Part shown: one piece after another, positions 1-7,793 of the stretch
Numbering within the stretch: the first letter of the stretch is position 1
Layout: each line of letters starts with the position of its first letter
From: Candidatus Wildermuthbacteria bacterium RIFCSPHIGHO2_12_FULL_40_12
GTDB taxonomy: Bacteria > Patescibacteriota > Minisyncoccia > Minisyncoccales > 2-12-FULL-40-12
Reading direction: 5' to 3'
DNA: 27,953 nt
Assembly: GCA_001823315.1 (NCBI GenBank)
Contig: MHUC01000015.1
Location: 2,106 to 30,058, forward strand
The notes under the pieces: model-generated
What the model saw: the letters and a program-made list of their open reading frames with translations, nothing else
What the model was told of the DNA's origin: nothing
Database searches by the model: none
Position numbers and translations under genes: made by a program

Positions 1-132
1 GGAAAAAGCCGGCGAGCCAGAGTAAAATTCAGAACCGCCAATGACAAGGAGCAGACCATAGTCATATTTTTTAGCGTCTATAGGCCTTTTTTGATAAATA
101 TTTTTGAGAATTTCTTTGCTGGTTTTTGTCAT
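1..132 (-). CDS. nnrD: NAD(P)H-hydrate dehydratase-like protein (YjeF C-terminal family), 3'-truncated by window edge
   Basis: Only the first 44 residues are inside the window; the frame stays open to base 1. Residues about 28-44 (LLLVIGGSEFYSGSPAFS) match the glycine-rich entry motif of ADP/ATP-dependent NAD(P)HX dehydratases, which repair hydrated NADH and NADPH in the cytoplasm. The ATG (130-132) overlaps the galU stop as ATGA (129-132), so the two genes are probably translationally coupled in one operon. No SD is needed or seen apart from that coupling. The family call rests on one motif, so a related ribokinase-fold carbohydrate kinase is the main alternative. Confidence 0.6.
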   Translation of the reverse strand, partial: MTKTSKEILKNIYQKRPIDAKKYDYGLLLVIGGSEFYSGSPAFS

Positions 133-1034
133 AATATTTCTTGCAGAAAGCTTTTTATTTCTGGGCCATACTGCGGGTGCTTTAACGAAAAATAGAAATG
201 CGATTTTAACCAATCCAATTTATTGCCGCATTCCAGCCATCTGCCGTCAAACTCACAGCCATAAATTATTTTATCATCTTTTATCATTTGATCAAAAGCG
301 CCAGCCAATTTTATTTCCCCGGATTTATCAGGCGCCACTGTTTTAAGGTAGCTAAAAACTTCCGGGGTCAAAATATATTTCCCCACAACTGCCAGGTCTG
401 ACGGTGCTTCGTCAATGGCTGGTTTTTCAATTATTCCTTTAACCTTAAAAAGGCGGTTGGCGATTTTTTCAACATCCACTACGCCATAAGACGGCAATTT
501 CTCCTTGGGAAGATGAGATAAAGCCATCACCGGTTTGCCGCCGGTTTTGAAAACATTGAATAATTGCGAAATACAAGGAATTTTAGCGTCAACTATGTCG
601 TCGCCGAATAAAACGGCGCAGGGCTCATTCCCTATCGCCTTGGCGGCTTGTAAAACAGCGTCTCCATCACCCAAAGGTTTCTTTTGAAAAAGGCAGGAAA
701 AAACAAGACCCTCTAAGGATTCTTGAAATTTTTTCAGAGAATCTAAAATACTGTCTTTTTTTCTTTCCTTTAATATCTTTTCTATCTTGGAAGCGCGGGC
801 GATTCTCTTTTGTCGCGGCAACACGCCCAGATAATCCATAATAATTTTTTTATCAGGCGACATTACCAAGATAACTTCTTGAATGCCGGCTAATTTTATT
901 TCTTCAATGATGTATTGCAAAGCGGGAACGTCAGCCAACGGCCAAAGCTCTTTTGGCAAAACCAAAGACAATGGCAAAAATCTTGTGCCTAATCCGGCTA
1001 TAGGCAAAATCGCTTTTTTAATTTCGTTTTCCAT
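129..1034 (-). CDS. galU: UTP--glucose-1-phosphate uridylyltransferase (GalU)
   Basis: This 301-aa enzyme makes UDP-glucose from UTP and glucose-1-phosphate for envelope glycan synthesis. The nucleotide-binding motif GLGTRF lies at residues 14-19, followed by PKELWPLADVP with Lys28 (usually PKEMLPIVDKP). GDG is at 122-124, the metal-site GDD at 144-146, then the family's YGVVDVE, IEKP and GKYILTPEVF blocks. The C-terminal LECGNKLDWL corresponds to the usual D-x-GNKLGYL. Length and motif order are normal. It starts 2 bp after the ftsZ stop with no SD and overlaps the next gene by 4 bp. It could use a related sugar-1-phosphate, but GalU fits best. Confidence 0.92.
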   Translation of the reverse strand: MENEIKKAILPIAGLGTRFLPLSLVLPKELWPLADVPALQYIIEEIKLAGIQEVILVMSPDKKIIMDYLGVLPRQKRIARASKIEKILKERKKDSILDSLKKFQESLEGLVFSCLFQKKPLGDGDAVLQAAKAIGNEPCAVLFGDDIVDAKIPCISQLFNVFKTGGKPVMALSHLPKEKLPSYGVVDVEKIANRLFKVKGIIEKPAIDEAPSDLAVVGKYILTPEVFSYLKTVAPDKSGEIKLAGAFDQMIKDDKIIYGCEFDGRWLECGNKLDWLKSHFYFSLKHPQYGPEIKSFLQEIL

Positions 1035-1036
1035 AT

Positions 1037-2560
1037 TTATTCTTGGTTACCGTTCTTTCTTCTTAAGAAAGCCGGCATCTCCCACCTATTCTCTTGGGAA
1101 ATAATTTCTTTTTCCTCTTCCTCAATCTTTTTTTTCACTTCCAACGCGTTGCGCCTAACTTTTATTGCGATTCTCTCTTGCTCTGGTTGGGGCGCCGAGG
1201 TCGCGTCAAAATTCTGCCGAATAGTCGCTTCTGCTGCTGGAACAATCTTCCTTGGGGCTTTTTTGTTTCCAATTTTCTTCGCCGCTGATTTTCGCTTCTT
1301 TACCGTCTTTGACGGACTGGCTCCGGTCCCTCCCGATTGCGTTATTTTAGCGCCACCATCTGCTTTTTTCTTTCTGGTGATTTTTTTTCTTGTCCTTTTC
1401 TGTTTTTCAGCAAAAACCCTTTGTCCGCACCCCGTTGCCAACAAAGTCACTTTAATTCTCTTTTCTTTTTGGCCAGCCCCGCTGTCTCTGTTTTGAGAAA
1501 TACCCAGAATGATTTTTGCTTGCCTGTTGACGGCGGCTGAAACGATTTTGGATATTTGAGAAATCTCCGCCAGCCCCAAGTCCTTGCCGCCGACTACATT
1601 AAACAGGATACCTTTTGCTCCTTTGATCGTGTAATCATACAAAGGAAAATGCAAAATCTGTTTTGCCAATTCTTCGTTCTTGTCAGTGCTTGCGATCTCC
1701 GTGGCGCTTAAATAGGTTAATCTGCCCCTACCCTCAAAAACCGTTTTCAAATCCGCAAAATCAATGTTTATTAGTCCGGGATCATAAATTGTTTCCAATA
1801 GAGATTCTAAACTATCAGCCAAATGTTTATTTACCGCCGAAAGGGCGGTTTTTAGAGGAGTGTTTCTGTCAACTATTTGGAAAATTCTATCGTTAGGAAT
1901 GATGGAAATGGCGTTCAAATGCGGCTTTAATTTCTGCAACGATTCCATTGCCGCTTGCGTTTTTCTCTCTCCTTCAAACTTGAACGGCAAAGTAAAAATG
2001 CCGTAGCTAATGTTGCCTAAATTTCTCGCTATTTTGGAAAATATGGGAACCGCGCCAGAGCCGGTGCCGCCGCCTAAGCATGCTACGAAAATACAAAGAT
2101 CTTGTCCGATGAGCAATTTTTTAATCTTTTCTTTTTCGTTTTGAGAAGCCAATTCAGCGATATCACCCTTCATACCCGTGCCAAGACCGCGAGTCATATT
2201 TTGACCAAACTGAAAACGTATGACTTTTCGGCTTACTGATTTCAACGCCTGACTATCGGTATTAGCCGCAACAAATGTGGCTTTCTGGATTTTAGAAGCT
2301 AACTCCGACACAATCGACCCTCCGCCGCCGCCAATCCCAATCACCCTTACTTTGGTCTTTTTAACATCGCTAATGGCTTGTTTTTTCGCTTGTTCGGCGA
2401 TACGCATAGGCAATTCTTCCACGAATAAAGATTTTTTCTTTGTCTCGGTTATGAATTTATTAATCTTTTTTGTTCTCCCCGCTCTAAAAATCTTGCTCGC
2501 CGCTTGACGGATGGTTTTCCTCATGATTTTTTTTAATGATTTTGCTTTTTTCTTAGGCAT
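1037..2560 (-). CDS. ftsZ: Cell division protein FtsZ with long basic N- and C-terminal extensions
   Basis: Tubulin-like GTPase that polymerises into the division ring. The globular core is about residues 70-383: GIGGGGG (75-81), NTDSQAL (100-106), GLGTGMKGDIAE (125-136, usually GLGAGANPE), the GGGTGSG signature (163-169), PFKFEGERK (192-200), IPNDR (221-225) and the T7 loop NIDFAD (265-270), which supplies the catalytic acids. At 507 aa it is much longer than the usual 350-400. Residues 1-69 form a Lys/Arg-rich extension and about 384-485 a strongly basic linker. The C-terminal MPAFLRR (495-501) resembles the conserved peptide that binds FtsA or SepF. The ATG has no SD. No ftsA is adjacent. 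Confidence 0.95.
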   Translation of the reverse strand: MPKKKAKSLKKIMRKTIRQAASKIFRAGRTKKINKFITETKKKSLFVEELPMRIAEQAKKQAISDVKKTKVRVIGIGGGGGSIVSELASKIQKATFVAANTDSQALKSVSRKVIRFQFGQNMTRGLGTGMKGDIAELASQNEKEKIKKLLIGQDLCIFVACLGGGTGSGAVPIFSKIARNLGNISYGIFTLPFKFEGERKTQAAMESLQKLKPHLNAISIIPNDRIFQIVDRNTPLKTALSAVNKHLADSLESLLETIYDPGLINIDFADLKTVFEGRGRLTYLSATEIASTDKNEELAKQILHFPLYDYTIKGAKGILFNVVGGKDLGLAEISQISKIVSAAVNRQAKIILGISQNRDSGAGQKEKRIKVTLLATGCGQRVFAEKQKRTRKKITRKKKADGGAKITQSGGTGASPSKTVKKRKSAAKKIGNKKAPRKIVPAAEATIRQNFDATSAPQPEQERIAIKVRRNALEVKKKIEEEEKEIISQENRWEMPAFLRRKNGNQE

Positions 2561-2565
2561 TTATT

Positions 2566-2652
2566 TTAGAAAGTTAACTGTTTTGTATAAAAAAGATAGC
2601 CCAAGGCAAAAACCGCAAATACTATCATCGCAACAATAATTAATCTAAACAT
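2566..2652 (-). CDS. Possible 28-aa single-span membrane peptide
   Basis: The gap between the LOG-family gene and ftsZ holds a short ORF starting MFRLIIVAMIVFAVFALGY and ending TKQLTF before TAA. Residues 3-22 would make one membrane helix with a short positively charged tail. It starts 3 bp after the upstream stop and ends 5 bp before the ftsZ start, filling the space as expected of an operon gene. The only upstream hint of an SD is a weak AGAG. AT-rich DNA gives hydrophobic peptides by chance, so confidence is modest. I recognise no family. Confidence 0.35.
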   Translation of the reverse strand: MFRLIIVAMIVFAVFALGYLFYTKQLTF

Positions 2653-2655
2653 AGT

Positions 2656-3363
2656 TTACTCTGAAATATCAAAAGTTTTGTTGTTGGAATTATTTTTAAC
2701 AAGAACAACTGCTTCCTCCGGGGTATCCACGAGCTTGAAAATATCAAGCGCTTTCGCGTTTATTGTTTTGTGCGTTCCCGCGAGACCGCTTCTTATCCAA
2801 TCAAACAGGGGTTGCCAATAATCCTTGCCCACCGCAACCACCAAAACATTATTGGGCAATCTTTTTGTCTGAATCAGCGTTACTATTTCAAAAAATTCAT
2901 CCAGCGTGCCAAAACCGCCCGGAAAAAACACATACCCGGATGAGGCAAAAGACAACATTACCTTTCTTACAAAAAAATAATAAAACCCTATCGATTTTTT
3001 AAGATAGGGGTTAGCCCTTTCTCCCTCTACAAGCCGGATATTAATTCCCACCGATTCGCCGCCGGCTTCATATGCTCCCCTGTTAGCGGCTTCCATAATG
3101 CCAGGCCCGCCGCCGGTAACAACCATGTATCCCTCTTTAGCCATCAGTTCTCCGAACTGACGCGCCTTTTGATAATGAGGACTATTTTCTTTTAAAACGG
3201 TTGAACCGAATACGGTAACCGATTTTTTGAAATCGGCGACAAAGTTAAACCCCTCAACGAATTCCGCCATAATGCGGAAAATCCTCCATTGAAAAGTCTT
3301 TCTAAAATCTTCTTTCTCTGGCGGCAGTTCGGCGTCTGCCAAGCTGGAAATCTGTTTCCTCAT
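2656..3363 (-). CDS. LOG-family nucleotide 5'-monophosphate phosphoribohydrolase (TIGR00730-like)
   Basis: A 235-aa Rossmann-like protein with both hallmark motifs of the LOG/YgdH family: GGGPGIMEA (84-92) and PGGFGTLDE (148-156), with RK at 133-134 between them. Members remove the base from nucleoside 5'-monophosphates; plant and some bacterial members activate cytokinins, and bacterial PpnN-type enzymes act on purine nucleotides. The substrate here cannot be assigned. The N-terminal 45 residues are helical and charged, as in bacterial members of this size. The ATG follows a 43-bp gap from the AlkD-like gene and has no SD. Confidence 0.85.
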   Translation of the reverse strand: MRKQISSLADAELPPEKEDFRKTFQWRIFRIMAEFVEGFNFVADFKKSVTVFGSTVLKENSPHYQKARQFGELMAKEGYMVVTGGGPGIMEAANRGAYEAGGESVGINIRLVEGERANPYLKKSIGFYYFFVRKVMLSFASSGYVFFPGGFGTLDEFFEIVTLIQTKRLPNNVLVVAVGKDYWQPLFDWIRSGLAGTHKTINAKALDIFKLVDTPEEAVVLVKNNSNNKTFDISE

Positions 3364-3406
3364 ATATGAAATTTTACCAAAGAATCTGTCTTACTGCAAA
3401 CGATTA

Positions 3407-4093
3407 TTAAGCCAAGTATTGTTTTCTCTTTGACTCTGGAAATTTTTCGATGGCGTATCTTAGCATTGTTCTTGGCATAGCTTTATAATGTCGTCTCAAA
3501 AATTTTTCCTCTGCGCCAAAATCTCTCTTGCCAACTTCTCTTAGCATCCACCCTGCCGCCTTATGGATTAAATCGTGCTTATCTTGCAGGAGAATTCGCG
3601 CAATTTTAAAAGCGTCCTGGAATTGATTGTTTTTGATAAAATAAAAAGTGGCTATCATTGCCACCCTTCTCGCCCAAACATTTTTTGACCTTGCCAGCTT
3701 ATATAAATCTTGCTTCGGCCTGTTTATTAAATGCCTCCCCGCTATCTTATCTGCCGAAAGATCAACCAAATCCCAATTGTTAACATACTTCAAATTCCTC
3801 AAATATGCTTTATAAATCTTGTCTTCTTCCTGATTAAATTTTTCCAACATTATCAGCAAAGCCGCCAATCTTTCCTCGTGGATTTTTGATCTCAATAAAA
3901 CCAATACCTCTTTCAATTTTAACCCCAAATGCCTTCTTGCGATTCTTCTCGCGTCGGGAACAGTAACGCCAAGAAAGATATCGCCTTCTGCGTATTCTCC
4001 AGGGCCGGTTTTAAAAAATCTCTGCAAAACTATCGCCTTCTTTTTGCTGGCAAACAACCTCAATTCTCGTCTCAACGAGCCAAAATCACCCAT
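3407..4093 (-). CDS. AlkD-like DNA alkylation repair protein (HEAT-repeat glycosylase)
   Basis: A 228-aa all-helical protein of the DNA alkylation repair family (PF08713), which excises N3- and N7-alkylated purines without base flipping. Characteristic blocks are present: NNWDLVD (105-111), giving the Trp107 and Asp111 expected of the AlkD active site, KNVWARRVAMIATF (137-150) with the conserved arginines, then HKAAGWMLREVGKRD and MPRTMLRYAIEKF near the end. Length matches the family. The ATG has no SD and lies 16 bp after greA ends, in the same direction. Function in this organism is inferred from family only. Confidence 0.87.
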   Translation of the reverse strand: MGDFGSLRRELRLFASKKKAIVLQRFFKTGPGEYAEGDIFLGVTVPDARRIARRHLGLKLKEVLVLLRSKIHEERLAALLIMLEKFNQEEDKIYKAYLRNLKYVNNWDLVDLSADKIAGRHLINRPKQDLYKLARSKNVWARRVAMIATFYFIKNNQFQDAFKIARILLQDKHDLIHKAAGWMLREVGKRDFGAEEKFLRRHYKAMPRTMLRYAIEKFPESKRKQYLA

Positions 4094-4109
4094 AGCTTAA
4101 TTGGCATAA

Positions 4110-4565
4110 TCATTTAACGGCGATAACTTTATATTGCTTCTTGCCTCCGGGCGTATTGATTTCCACAATATCCCCTCTTTTTTTATCCAATAACGCTGAC
4201 CCCAATGGCGACTGAAAGGAAATTTTGTTATTCAAGACGTCTGCTTCTTCCGGCCCTACCACTCGAAACTCTTCTCTTCCGTCTTTAGAAAACAAAGCGG
4301 CGATTGAACCAATTTCAATCCTGCCATTTGATTTTTTGTCAACAATAAGCTTGGCTTGGACGATAATATTTTTCAAATCCCTTATCTTTCCTTCAATAAA
4401 TCCTTGCTCCTCTTTGGCGGCGTCATAAGCGGCATTTTCGCTTAAATCCCCTTGGGATACGGCTTGCTTCAACTTTTCCGAAACCTCTTTCCTTTTGGTT
4501 TTTTCCAAATGCCCAAGTTCTTCTTTCAATTTCGCCAATCCCTCTTGTGTTAGGTATTTTGTCAT
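4110..4565 (-). CDS. greA: Transcription elongation factor GreA
   Basis: A 151-aa protein: an N-terminal coiled coil that enters the RNA polymerase secondary channel, with GDLSENAAYDAAKEE (39-53) at the tip carrying Asp40 and Glu43, which stimulate cleavage of backtracked RNA; then a C-terminal FKBP-like domain ending in the typical PGGKKQYKVIAV. I chose ATG 4565 rather than the upstream in-frame codon at 4637. It gives the family N-terminus MTKYLTQEGL and an ATGA overlap with the ybaB stop (4562-4565), and AGGA sits just upstream. Confidence 0.95.
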   Translation of the reverse strand: MTKYLTQEGLAKLKEELGHLEKTKRKEVSEKLKQAVSQGDLSENAAYDAAKEEQGFIEGKIRDLKNIIVQAKLIVDKKSNGRIEIGSIAALFSKDGREEFRVVGPEEADVLNNKISFQSPLGSALLDKKRGDIVEINTPGGKKQYKVIAVK

Positions 4566-4816
4566 ATTCCTATTCCCGAAGAGAACATCTTGCCGGCAAG
4601 ATCTCGCTGGACTTGCAAAAAAGCGCTGTTGATGCATTTTTTAAGCGCTTCTGCTTGTCTCGCAGAATCCAAATCGGGATTTAATATAATTTCTTCAATT
4701 TCCATTCTGCCATTTACCACAACTCGAACTCCTTCCATTACGACTTCTTTTTTCTCTTTCGCCAGAGAATCCTGAATATTTTTTAATTTGGCTAATTGTT
4801 TTAATTGATCAAACAT
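4562..4816 (-). CDS. YbaB/EbfC family nucleoid-associated protein
   Basis: This 84-aa protein matches the YbaB/EbfC family of small dimeric DNA-binding proteins. It starts MFDQLKQLAKLKNIQDSLAK, has the VVVNGRMEIEEIILNP strand region (residues about 32-47), then a helix with LKKCINSAF and KMFSSGIG at the end. The family is usually about 100 aa, so this is a slightly short member. It overlaps greA by 4 bp, so the two are co-transcribed; ybaB is more often found next to recR or dnaX. There is no SD upstream. Confidence 0.85.
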   Translation of the reverse strand: MFDQLKQLAKLKNIQDSLAKEKKEVVMEGVRVVVNGRMEIEEIILNPDLDSARQAEALKKCINSAFLQVQRDLAGKMFSSGIGI

Positions 4817-4908
4817 CCATTTAATAAATTTGTAAATTAATAAGCTTGTGAATTTTCAAGACAAACCATGAGAATGATTTGTTTTTAGCTTTTTAAATTT
4901 TTATACAT

Positions 4909-5397
4909 CTAATATTCTATACTGACCTGGCTGTCAACCGCAAGCCCTATTTCTTTTGACTTGCCGCTATTTAATTCCAAAACATATTTTGCCTCGGTTC
5001 CAGGATTAATGGAAGGGCAATCAGCGTCTTTACAGGACTGGACGCTCTCTTTTATAAAAACGACTTTCTTTTCACCATTGATCCAAATTATATCCAACGG
5101 GATAAAAGTATTTTTCATCCAGAAATTATAATTTCCTTCCTTCTCAAACACGAACAGCATTCCCTGGTCTTCTCCCAATGATTCCCGAAGCATCAAACCC
5201 CGACTCCTCTGTTGATCACTAACGGCCAATTCCACCTGAAAACAATTTTCCTCAAAACACACCTTACCCACTTTTTGATCGTTGTCTTTAAGTATCATAA
5301 AACTATATTTATCAATGATATATATTCCTCTAAATAACAAAAACAATAATATCAATAGTAAAACAATTTCGGTTATTAATGTCTTCGTATTGCTCAT
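4909..5397 (-). CDS. DUF192 family membrane-anchored protein
   Basis: A 162-aa protein from the ATG at 5397: one membrane anchor (residues about 9-30) followed by a secreted DUF192 domain with RGLMLRE, GMLFVF, FWMKNTFIPLDIIWI and the closing YVLELNSG. The biochemical role of DUF192 is not established. An in-frame ATG at 5448 would add 17 residues with no hydrophobic character and no SD. I prefer 5397 because the membrane segment then sits at the N-terminus as usual. It is preceded by the terminator of the upstream gene (5511-5540), so it probably has its own promoter, which I cannot place. Confidence 0.82.
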   Translation of the reverse strand: MSNTKTLITEIVLLLILLFLLFRGIYIIDKYSFMILKDNDQKVGKVCFEENCFQVELAVSDQQRSRGLMLRESLGEDQGMLFVFEKEGNYNFWMKNTFIPLDIIWINGEKKVVFIKESVQSCKDADCPSINPGTEAKYVLELNSGKSKEIGLAVDSQVSIEY

Positions 5398-5497
5398 ATC
5401 TTGTTTTACCGCGTCCGTCCGTAACCCGCAAGAGCAAACTCCGCACATTAACAGGGTATACGTGGGACAACCCGCTTATCTAAAAATCATTACGGAT

Positions 5498-5534
5498 TTA
5501 TTAAAAAGAAAAGCTCTGTCCTAAGACAGAGCGC
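5498..5534 (-). terminator. Intrinsic terminator of the 315-aa membrane protein gene
   Basis: On the minus strand GCTCTGTC and GACAGAGC (5513-5532) form a perfect 8-bp stem with a TTAG loop, followed directly by TTTTCTTTTT. It lies about 24 bp beyond the stop at 5556, separating that gene from the DUF192 gene. Confidence 0.88.
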
Positions 5535-5555
5535 GTGTTTTTCGAATCAGAGGAT

Positions 5556-6503
5556 TCAATGCTCGGGAACTGGAAATTTGTGATAAAAAGATCCTACCCA
5601 CAAGGAACCGTGGAAAGAAGCAAATAATTGCCAGAATTTATTCTGGGTCGAATTAACAGCATTCTCTATTTTCTTGCTATCGAACATAGGCAATGGTCTC
5701 GCAACGAAATATAACGTAAAACCGATGGAACCACCGGCTATCATGCCGATGACAGGAGATTCATAGGCAATACCCGCGATGGCTCCGATAGCGGATCCTA
5801 AAAAAGTTATCGCTCTCAAATCCGAAGCTGCTATTTTGATCGGCTGATAAACAATCATGCCTATGCCCATAGCGATAAGAGTAGCGCAATAAGACAAGAA
5901 AATAACGATCAACGAGAGTATGGAAGTTACGCCTAAAAACGCAAGTAGGACTAAAACATAGAAAGTCATTCTCGCATAGAATAAACCTGCTTTTAGAAAA
6001 TTCGGCAAGGTCAACAGTATGCTGTTGACCCGATGCTCTAATCTTCTTTCTATGTCTAGTGGAAAATGCGAGTCAATTATCATCCCAGTAATTAGCACCA
6101 TTATGGCAAAAGCGCCGGCGCCTGATAATGAAAGAATAAGCCACGCAAAACCGATATGGCTCACTCCTGCTATGTCCGCCAGTACCGAACCAGCAACAAT
6201 CAGCAGCACTATCGCGCTTCCAACGCCTAGTCCCAGTTTGTCGGTTGCAACAACGATTGGTTGCCGCTCCGAACAAAGTTCAGTTTTTCCTCGCTGGGTG
6301 ATTTCCGATACGATTCTTGCTATGTTCTTGATTAAACACGACACAGCTTTTACATCGTAAACGATGCATCCGCAAAATCCGCCGACAAAAGCCCCTACGA
6401 TAAAGGCAGGCGCTGATACGGGGAACAACAACAACCCCGTGTACGCCCCGAGCCAACCGCCAAAAGCGCAGGAAAGAGTTACTCTCAAATGTTCTCGACG
6501 CAT
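5556..6503 (-). CDS. Orphan polytopic membrane protein, glycine-rich
   Basis: A 315-aa protein I do not recognise. It shows about eight hydrophobic segments (roughly residues 8-30, 32-50, 92-112, 118-142, 172-205, 205-222, 232-250, 252-270). Small-residue helix-packing patterns are frequent, such as GGWLGAYTG, VGAFVGGFCGC and LGSAIGAIAGIAY. A charged cytoplasmic-type loop is at about 52-90. The ends are soluble and the last 40 residues are aromatic-rich. The start is secure: AAAGGAGATAGAA precedes the ATG. It is a single-gene unit with its own promoter (6563-6591) and terminator (5513-5532), unlike the conserved operons around it. A transporter or envelope role is only a guess. Confidence 0.8.
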   Translation of the reverse strand: MRREHLRVTLSCAFGGWLGAYTGLLLFPVSAPAFIVGAFVGGFCGCIVYDVKAVSCLIKNIARIVSEITQRGKTELCSERQPIVVATDKLGLGVGSAIVLLIVAGSVLADIAGVSHIGFAWLILSLSGAGAFAIMVLITGMIIDSHFPLDIERRLEHRVNSILLTLPNFLKAGLFYARMTFYVLVLLAFLGVTSILSLIVIFLSYCATLIAMGIGMIVYQPIKIAASDLRAITFLGSAIGAIAGIAYESPVIGMIAGGSIGFTLYFVARPLPMFDSKKIENAVNSTQNKFWQLFASFHGSLWVGSFYHKFPVPEH

Positions 6504-6562
6504 TTCTATCTCCTTTGGTTCCTCTGATTATTTTTTTTTGAAATTGTTAGAGGGCTAAACCT

Positions 6563-6591
6563 TACATAGCATATAGGTATTCTATTGTCAA
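6563..6591 (-). promoter_or_regulatory. Sigma-70-type promoter of the 315-aa membrane protein gene
   Basis: On the minus strand TTGACA (6586-6591), a 17-bp spacer, then TATGTA (6563-6568) preceded by TGC, an extended -10. The predicted start lies about 50 bases upstream of the ATG at 6503. Confidence 0.72.
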
Positions 6592-6644
6592 GATTTTTCG
6601 GCTGACGCGTAGGAACAAAAACAATTTTTATAACTTTCCCTTTT

Positions 6645-7793
6645 TTATTTTTTCCCGGATTTTTTCGACAAAAGTATTAAAAAATAAAGATTGTGAAAAG
6701 TTAAAAGTTTTAAAGCGGTAATTTCTTTCGCCCGAAATAAATGGGTTATATAGTTTATTTTGTATTCTTGGCAAACAAAACAGCCGCAATTTTTATCCAA
6801 CGGATTTTTGTTATTTAGAAATGATTTTTTGGACAGATCTATTTTCACGGGATTTTTTAAATTAATAAAAGCCATTCCCCTTCTTGCGTAATGAGTAGGA
6901 ATCGTACAGTCAAACGAATCAATTCCCTGCTTGATAACGCTTTCCATGTCTTTTAAGTAACCGATGCCAAGCAAGTGCCTCGGTTTTTCATCTGGTAATT
7001 CTTTTACGGTTTGATGCAGCATTGCCACCATCTGTTTTTTATCGGAGCCGAACTCTCCGCCAATTCCAAAGCCGTCAAAATCCAAAGAAGCAATAAACTT
7101 CGCGCTCTCCATTCTTAAATCCTTATATCTTCCGCCTTGAACAATGCCAAATAGAGTTTGCCGGGATTTTTTTACTTTCAAGCAAATCTTCGCCCATTCG
7201 TGTGTTTTTAAAAGAGAACCTTTAACGTATTTATAATCGGCTGATGGTGGCGGGCACTCGTCAAAAGAAAAAATAATATCAGCCCCTAAATCCTCCTGAA
7301 TTTTTATTGACTCTTTGGGCCCTAAAAATAATTTTCTGCCATCAACCGGAGAATTAAAGTAAACGCCGTCCTTGGTTATTTTCACTTCTTTCGGCTGGTT
7401 TCCCGATCGTATTGATTCATCCGCGTCTATTAATTTGATATTCGCATTATGAGCGTTTAAAATTTTGCCCGTTCCCAAATCCTTTCCGAATCCCAAGCTA
7501 AACACCTGGAAACCGCCCGAATCCGTCATTAATGGTCTTTGCCAATTCATAAATTTATGCAGTCCTCCAGATTTTTTCACGATATTTTCACCGGGCTTTA
7601 AATGCAAATGAAAGGTGTTGGCGATTAAAATCTGGCACTTGGCTTGCTCGGCCTCCTCGCTGGTCAAGGTCTTGACAACAGCTTGCGTTGCAACCGGGAC
7701 AAAACACGGCGTTTCCACAACGCCATTTTGCGTTTTTAACAATCCTAATCTGGCGCGGCTTCTTTTCGATTTTTTAATAATTTTGAATTCCAT
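6645..7793 (-). CDS. tgt: tRNA-guanine transglycosylase (Tgt), C-terminus apparently frameshifted
   Basis: A 382-aa base-exchange enzyme acting on the wobble G34 of GUN-anticodon tRNAs in the queuosine pathway. It has DSGGFQVFS with Asp91, GIVQGG (216-221), the nucleophile Asp295 in FDCTIPTHYARRG, and the zinc site Cys336-x-Cys338-x2-Cys341 with His367. A 40-residue insert (about 104-150) is longer than in classical Tgt. ATG 7793 is chosen because it overlaps the CAP gene stop as TAATG, with GGAG upstream. After HNLYF the tail reads LILLSKKSGKK, which is atypical. One extra T in the six-T run (6679-6684) would restore NTFVEKIREKIKKGKL, the usual ending, with a stop at 6628-6630. I see no queuosine synthesis genes here. 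Confidence 0.92.
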   Translation of the reverse strand: MEFKIIKKSKRSRARLGLLKTQNGVVETPCFVPVATQAVVKTLTSEEAEQAKCQILIANTFHLHLKPGENIVKKSGGLHKFMNWQRPLMTDSGGFQVFSLGFGKDLGTGKILNAHNANIKLIDADESIRSGNQPKEVKITKDGVYFNSPVDGRKLFLGPKESIKIQEDLGADIIFSFDECPPPSADYKYVKGSLLKTHEWAKICLKVKKSRQTLFGIVQGGRYKDLRMESAKFIASLDFDGFGIGGEFGSDKKQMVAMLHQTVKELPDEKPRHLLGIGYLKDMESVIKQGIDSFDCTIPTHYARRGMAFINLKNPVKIDLSKKSFLNNKNPLDKNCGCFVCQEYKINYITHLFRAKEITALKLLTFHNLYFLILLSKKSGKK

